Under the pieces are notes generated by a model. That model had not been told where the DNA came from. It did no database searches and saw nothing but the letters and a program-made list of their open reading frames with translations. The position numbers and the translations under genes are program-made. Below are positions 61,636 to 64,000 of a stretch of 64,000 nucleotides of DNA, one piece after another. Origin of the DNA: Amycolatopsis sp. (GTDB lineage: Bacteria > Actinomycetota > Actinomycetes > Mycobacteriales > Pseudonocardiaceae); contig NZ_JAODNM010000107.1 in assembly GCF_025464955.1 (NCBI RefSeq), positions 1 through 64,000 of the forward strand. Reading direction: 5' to 3'. The stretch's first letter is position 1, and every line of letters starts with the position of its first letter.

Positions 61636-61700
61636 CCACTTTGGCGCTTTTGTGGGGTGTCTTAGTTTCTAAGAGATCGCAACTCGCCGTCGAGTTGCGG
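61636..61700. repeat. Mosaic repeat fragment, copy D, with CGCAACTCG palindrome
   Basis: Between the transporter operon and the convergent lpqW gene lies GCGCTTTTGTGGGG followed by AAGAGAT and the perfect palindrome CGCAACTCG-CCGT-CGAGTTGCG (61678-61699), ending 13 bases from the lpqW stop. These are two of the building blocks of mosaic copies A and B. Confidence 0.65.
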
Positions 61701-61712
61701 TCCTTAGCGCCC

Positions 61713-63518
61713 TCAGGAGGACGGGGGCGTGGGGGTGGTCGTCGGGGTGGCGGTAGCGCTCGACGACGTCGGCGGGGTGGGGGTGCGCGTCCAGGTGGCG
61801 GCGCCGCCGAAGGGGCCTACCATCGGCGGGCCCGGGGTCAGGCCGGCGATGCCCGAGCCGATGGCGAGCGTGTCGGCCAGCTGGAACAGCGGGATGACGA
61901 CGTTCTGCTTCCACAGCGCGGGTTCGAGCGTCGACAGCGCGTCGGACATCGACGTCGACCCGGTCATCGCCGAGTCGATGGTCGGCTGCAGCGACGTGTC
62001 GCACAGGGCCGCCGAGTTGGACGGGACGACCGGCTTCGTCTTGTCGGCGCCTGCCTGGTCCGGGCGGCAGCCGAAGGTCGATGCGAGGATCGTCGCCGGG
62101 TCGCCGTCCACCGGCTGCGGCACGACCGCGATGTCCGCTCCGACGCTGCCGTTGGGGTCGGTGGCGGTTTGCGTCTGGCCGGGGACGACCGGGATCGCGA
62201 GCAGCGAGGTGAACAGGTCGCGCGGCTGCGGGGTCACCGCGGTGACGGTGACCCCGGCCGCGATCAGCTCGGTCGTCAGTTCCTTGGCGATCGACGCGTA
62301 CGGCTCCTGCTGACCCGGCGAGGCGACAACGAGCGTCAGCGGCTTGCCCGCCTTGCGCCAGGTGCCCGCGGTCTTGGTGTACCCCGCGGCCTTGAGCAGC
62401 GTCTCGGCCTTGGCGGGATCAGGCGAGGACGGCGGACCCGCCGGGATCGTCGCCGCGTAGCCCTTGGCCGACGGCGGCAGGACCTGCGCGTCGGCGTGCA
62501 GCGTCGACGAAGGCCCGCCGGCCACCCCGACGGTGATCAGCTTGTTCCGGTCCAGCAGCGCGGCCACCGCGCCCCGGACCTGGGTGTCGGCCAGTACCCC
62601 GCCGGCCGGTCGCAGCAGGACGTCGGCGTCGAAGGGGCGAGGCACGGTGTGCAGCTGGACGGCCTTGCCCAGCGCGGCGAGCTGCTGGAGCCCAGTGGCG
62701 TCGGTCCGCGCCATCACGAACTGGTCGTTTCCGCTGCTCAGCGCCGTACCGAGGCTCTGCCGATCGGTCCGGCGCAGGATCAGTCTGTCGACCGCGGCGG
62801 TCTTTTCCGGGACCCAGTAGCGCTCGTTGCGCTCCAGGAGGATCTCGCCACGGGCCGTGTCGATGGTCTGGATCGAGAACGGGCCGCCGTAGGCGGGGAA
62901 ACTGCTCGCCAGCGCCGAATTCCAGCCCCCGGGGGCGTCCTTGAGCAGGTGCACGGGCAGCAGATCGGAGAACAACGTTTGCCAGCCCGGATACGGCTTG
63001 GAGAAGGTGACCTCGACGCGCTTGCCGCCTTGGCGCGACTGGATGTCGGAGATCAGCCGGTACCCGGCGGGCTCGACGACTCCGGGGTTGTCCTTCATCG
63101 CGTTCGCGAGGTAGATGAAGTCCTCGGCGGCGATCGGCGCGCCGTCCGACCACGACGCGTCCTGGCGGATCTCATAGGCGACGGAGAACGGCTGCTCGGA
63201 CGTGATCGACGCGCTCACCATCAGATTGGTGTCGAGGGTCGGTGTGCCGTCGTTGTTCTCCCGGAACACCGACGGCAGCAGCAGCTGCGCGAGCGCAGTG
63301 GTGACCGTGGACGCGTCGGCGAGGTTGTGCGGGTTGTAGCCGCCGACGATGTCATCCACCCCGACGACGATCTGCGACGGCGTCTTCGGCGGCGGAACCA
63401 CGCTGGTGGACGCGGCGGGCGAGGTCACCACCGGTGGCGGCGGGGTGTTGCTGCAGGCCGCGATCAGGACGGCCACGAGCACGAGCATGGGTCCCGCTGC
63501 CCTGCCACTAGCCCGCAC
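61713..63518 (-). CDS. lpqW: LpqW-like lipoprotein (family 5 solute-binding-protein fold)
   Basis: About 601 residues. A lipoprotein signal (GPMLVLVAVLIAACSN, lipid Cys22) leads to a proline-rich linker and a complete SBP_bac_5 fold: DDIVGGYNPHNLADA, IRQDASWSDGAPIAAEDFIYL and IPLFQLADTLAIGSGIAG. Next to typA, its mycobacterial counterpart is LpqW, which has lost transport function and directs phosphatidylinositol mannoside and lipomannan synthesis. I chose GTG 63518 because GGAGGG precedes it. It ends in a threonine/proline-rich tail. A true transporter partner cannot be excluded because a Dpp operon ends 184 bases away, but that operon has its own binding protein. Confidence 0.8.
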   Translation of the reverse strand: MRASGRAAGPMLVLVAVLIAACSNTPPPPVVTSPAASTSVVPPPKTPSQIVVGVDDIVGGYNPHNLADASTVTTALAQLLLPSVFRENNDGTPTLDTNLMVSASITSEQPFSVAYEIRQDASWSDGAPIAAEDFIYLANAMKDNPGVVEPAGYRLISDIQSRQGGKRVEVTFSKPYPGWQTLFSDLLPVHLLKDAPGGWNSALASSFPAYGGPFSIQTIDTARGEILLERNERYWVPEKTAAVDRLILRRTDRQSLGTALSSGNDQFVMARTDATGLQQLAALGKAVQLHTVPRPFDADVLLRPAGGVLADTQVRGAVAALLDRNKLITVGVAGGPSSTLHADAQVLPPSAKGYAATIPAGPPSSPDPAKAETLLKAAGYTKTAGTWRKAGKPLTLVVASPGQQEPYASIAKELTTELIAAGVTVTAVTPQPRDLFTSLLAIPVVPGQTQTATDPNGSVGADIAVVPQPVDGDPATILASTFGCRPDQAGADKTKPVVPSNSAALCDTSLQPTIDSAMTGSTSMSDALSTLEPALWKQNVVIPLFQLADTLAIGSGIAGLTPGPPMVGPFGGAATWTRTPTPPTSSSATATPTTTPTPPSS

Positions 63519-63683
63519 GTGGAATCCCTCCAGATCCGACTGAGCCGTCATGCTGCCACGACGGCGACCGGCACGACACCGAGATTGCCAGACAGGGTGT
63601 GAGACCTGGCTACCGGCTGGGGTACCGCTCTATGGCGGACGTCTGAGAGCAGGTCTCGGTTCCGTTCCAGGAGTCCCCAAAAA

Positions 63684-63736
63684 GCCGTGAAGGCCACCTT
63701 CAGCGCGATTTACGCGGTGAAGGTGGCCTTCACGGC
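63684..63736. terminator. Palindrome after typA (GTGAAGGCCACC type)
   Basis: GCCGTGAAGGCCACCTTCA (63684-63702) pairs perfectly with TGAAGGTGGCCTTCACGGC (63718-63736) around a 15-base spacer. It lies 12 bases past the stop of typA (minus strand) and upstream of lpqW, so it probably terminates typA. Same arm family as 8424-8472. Confidence 0.8.
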
Positions 63737-63748
63737 CAATCGGGATGC

Positions 63749-64000
63749 TTAGCTGTTCGCGCCGTCGTTGCGGCTCTTGTTGCGTGAGCGCTCCTTGGCG
63801 CGCGTGCTGAAGTCCAGGGTGACCTTGCGGACCCGGACGACGTCGGGGGCGACCTCGACGCACTCGTCGACGGAGCAGAATTCCAGCGCCTCTTCCAGGC
63901 CCATCTTGCGCGGCCGGGCGAGGGTCTCCATCACGTCGGCGGAGGACTGCCGCATGTTGGTGAGCTTCTTCTCCTTGGTGATGTTGATGTCGAGGTCCTC
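63749..64000 (-). CDS. typA: GTPase TypA/BipA, C-terminal end, cut by window edge
   Basis: The reverse strand encodes the last 83 residues of TypA: DLDINITKEKKLTNMRQSSAD, then ETLARPRKMGLEEALEFCSVDECVEV, APDVVRVRKVTLDFSTRAKERSRNK. This is the ribosome-binding C-terminal domain of the translational GTPase BipA, used in cold and stress adaptation. The GTPase part lies beyond the right edge. As in M. tuberculosis (Rv1165-Rv1166), it is followed by lpqW in the same direction. Confidence 0.93.
   Translation of the reverse strand, partial: EDLDINITKEKKLTNMRQSSADVMETLARPRKMGLEEALEFCSVDECVEVAPDVVRVRKVTLDFSTRAKERSRNKSRNDGANS

Overview
The window is high-G+C actinobacterial DNA, most likely from Pseudonocardiaceae (an Amycolatopsis-like organism). 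This is inferred from two WhiB proteins, MtrA/MtrB/LpqB, mycothiol synthesis (MshB), a SigR/RsrA pair with a SigR-type promoter, LpqW, the 24-residue ribosomal protein bL37, many GTG/TTG starts, and short intergenic regions. No phage, transposase, CRISPR array, rRNA or tRNA gene was found.

From about 4.8 to 52 kb the gene order follows, from memory, the Mycobacterium tuberculosis block Rv3214-Rv3260c: phosphatase, acetyltransferase, lipid kinase, whiB1, pdtaS, sigH/rshA, SRAP protein, rsgA, WS/DGAT, Rv3235, secA1, hpf, comF, lpqB-mtrB-mtrA, tmk, sahH, manA, the Rv3256c-like gene, manB, DUF3499, Rv3259-like and whiB2. From 53 to 64 kb it follows Rv1171-mshB ... lpqW-typA, so two blocks that are far apart in M. 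tuberculosis are joined here.

Lineage-specific insertions sit in this core. They are a secreted cholesterol oxidase and a sugar epimerase (1.4-4.1 kb), four tandem paralogous lipoproteins (14.6-18.3 kb), a Rieske ferredoxin / IclR regulator / dimethylglycine oxidase island between mtrA and tmk (31.9-35.8 kb), a helix-turn-helix regulator, a large membrane protein with an inactive-looking hydrolase domain (39.7-42.0 kb), and a five-gene dipeptide/oligopeptide ABC transporter between mshB and lpqW (55.6-61.5 kb).

Themes: redox and thiol stress (SigR-RsrA, mycothiol, WhiB1/WhiB2), cell-envelope control (MtrAB-LpqB, LpqW, mannose-phosphate enzymes feeding GDP-mannose, a GT2 membrane protein), translation (RsgA, HPF, TypA, YbaK, TrmH, bL37), one-carbon/methyl metabolism (SahH, dimethylglycine oxidase) and protein export (SecA).

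The most unusual feature is in the DNA between genes. Most convergent gene junctions are filled with long palindromes or with a mosaic repeat that often begins right at a stop codon. One mosaic pair forms near-identical inverted copies about 16 kb apart. Other points of interest are a frameshifted signal peptide in the first lipoprotein, two GTGA-N6-TCAC sites exactly 50 bp apart upstream of whiB1, a structured 3' region after whiB1, an exact GGAAT-N18-GTT promoter at sigR that would give a longer leaderless product, and catalytic-residue substitutions in two enzymes.
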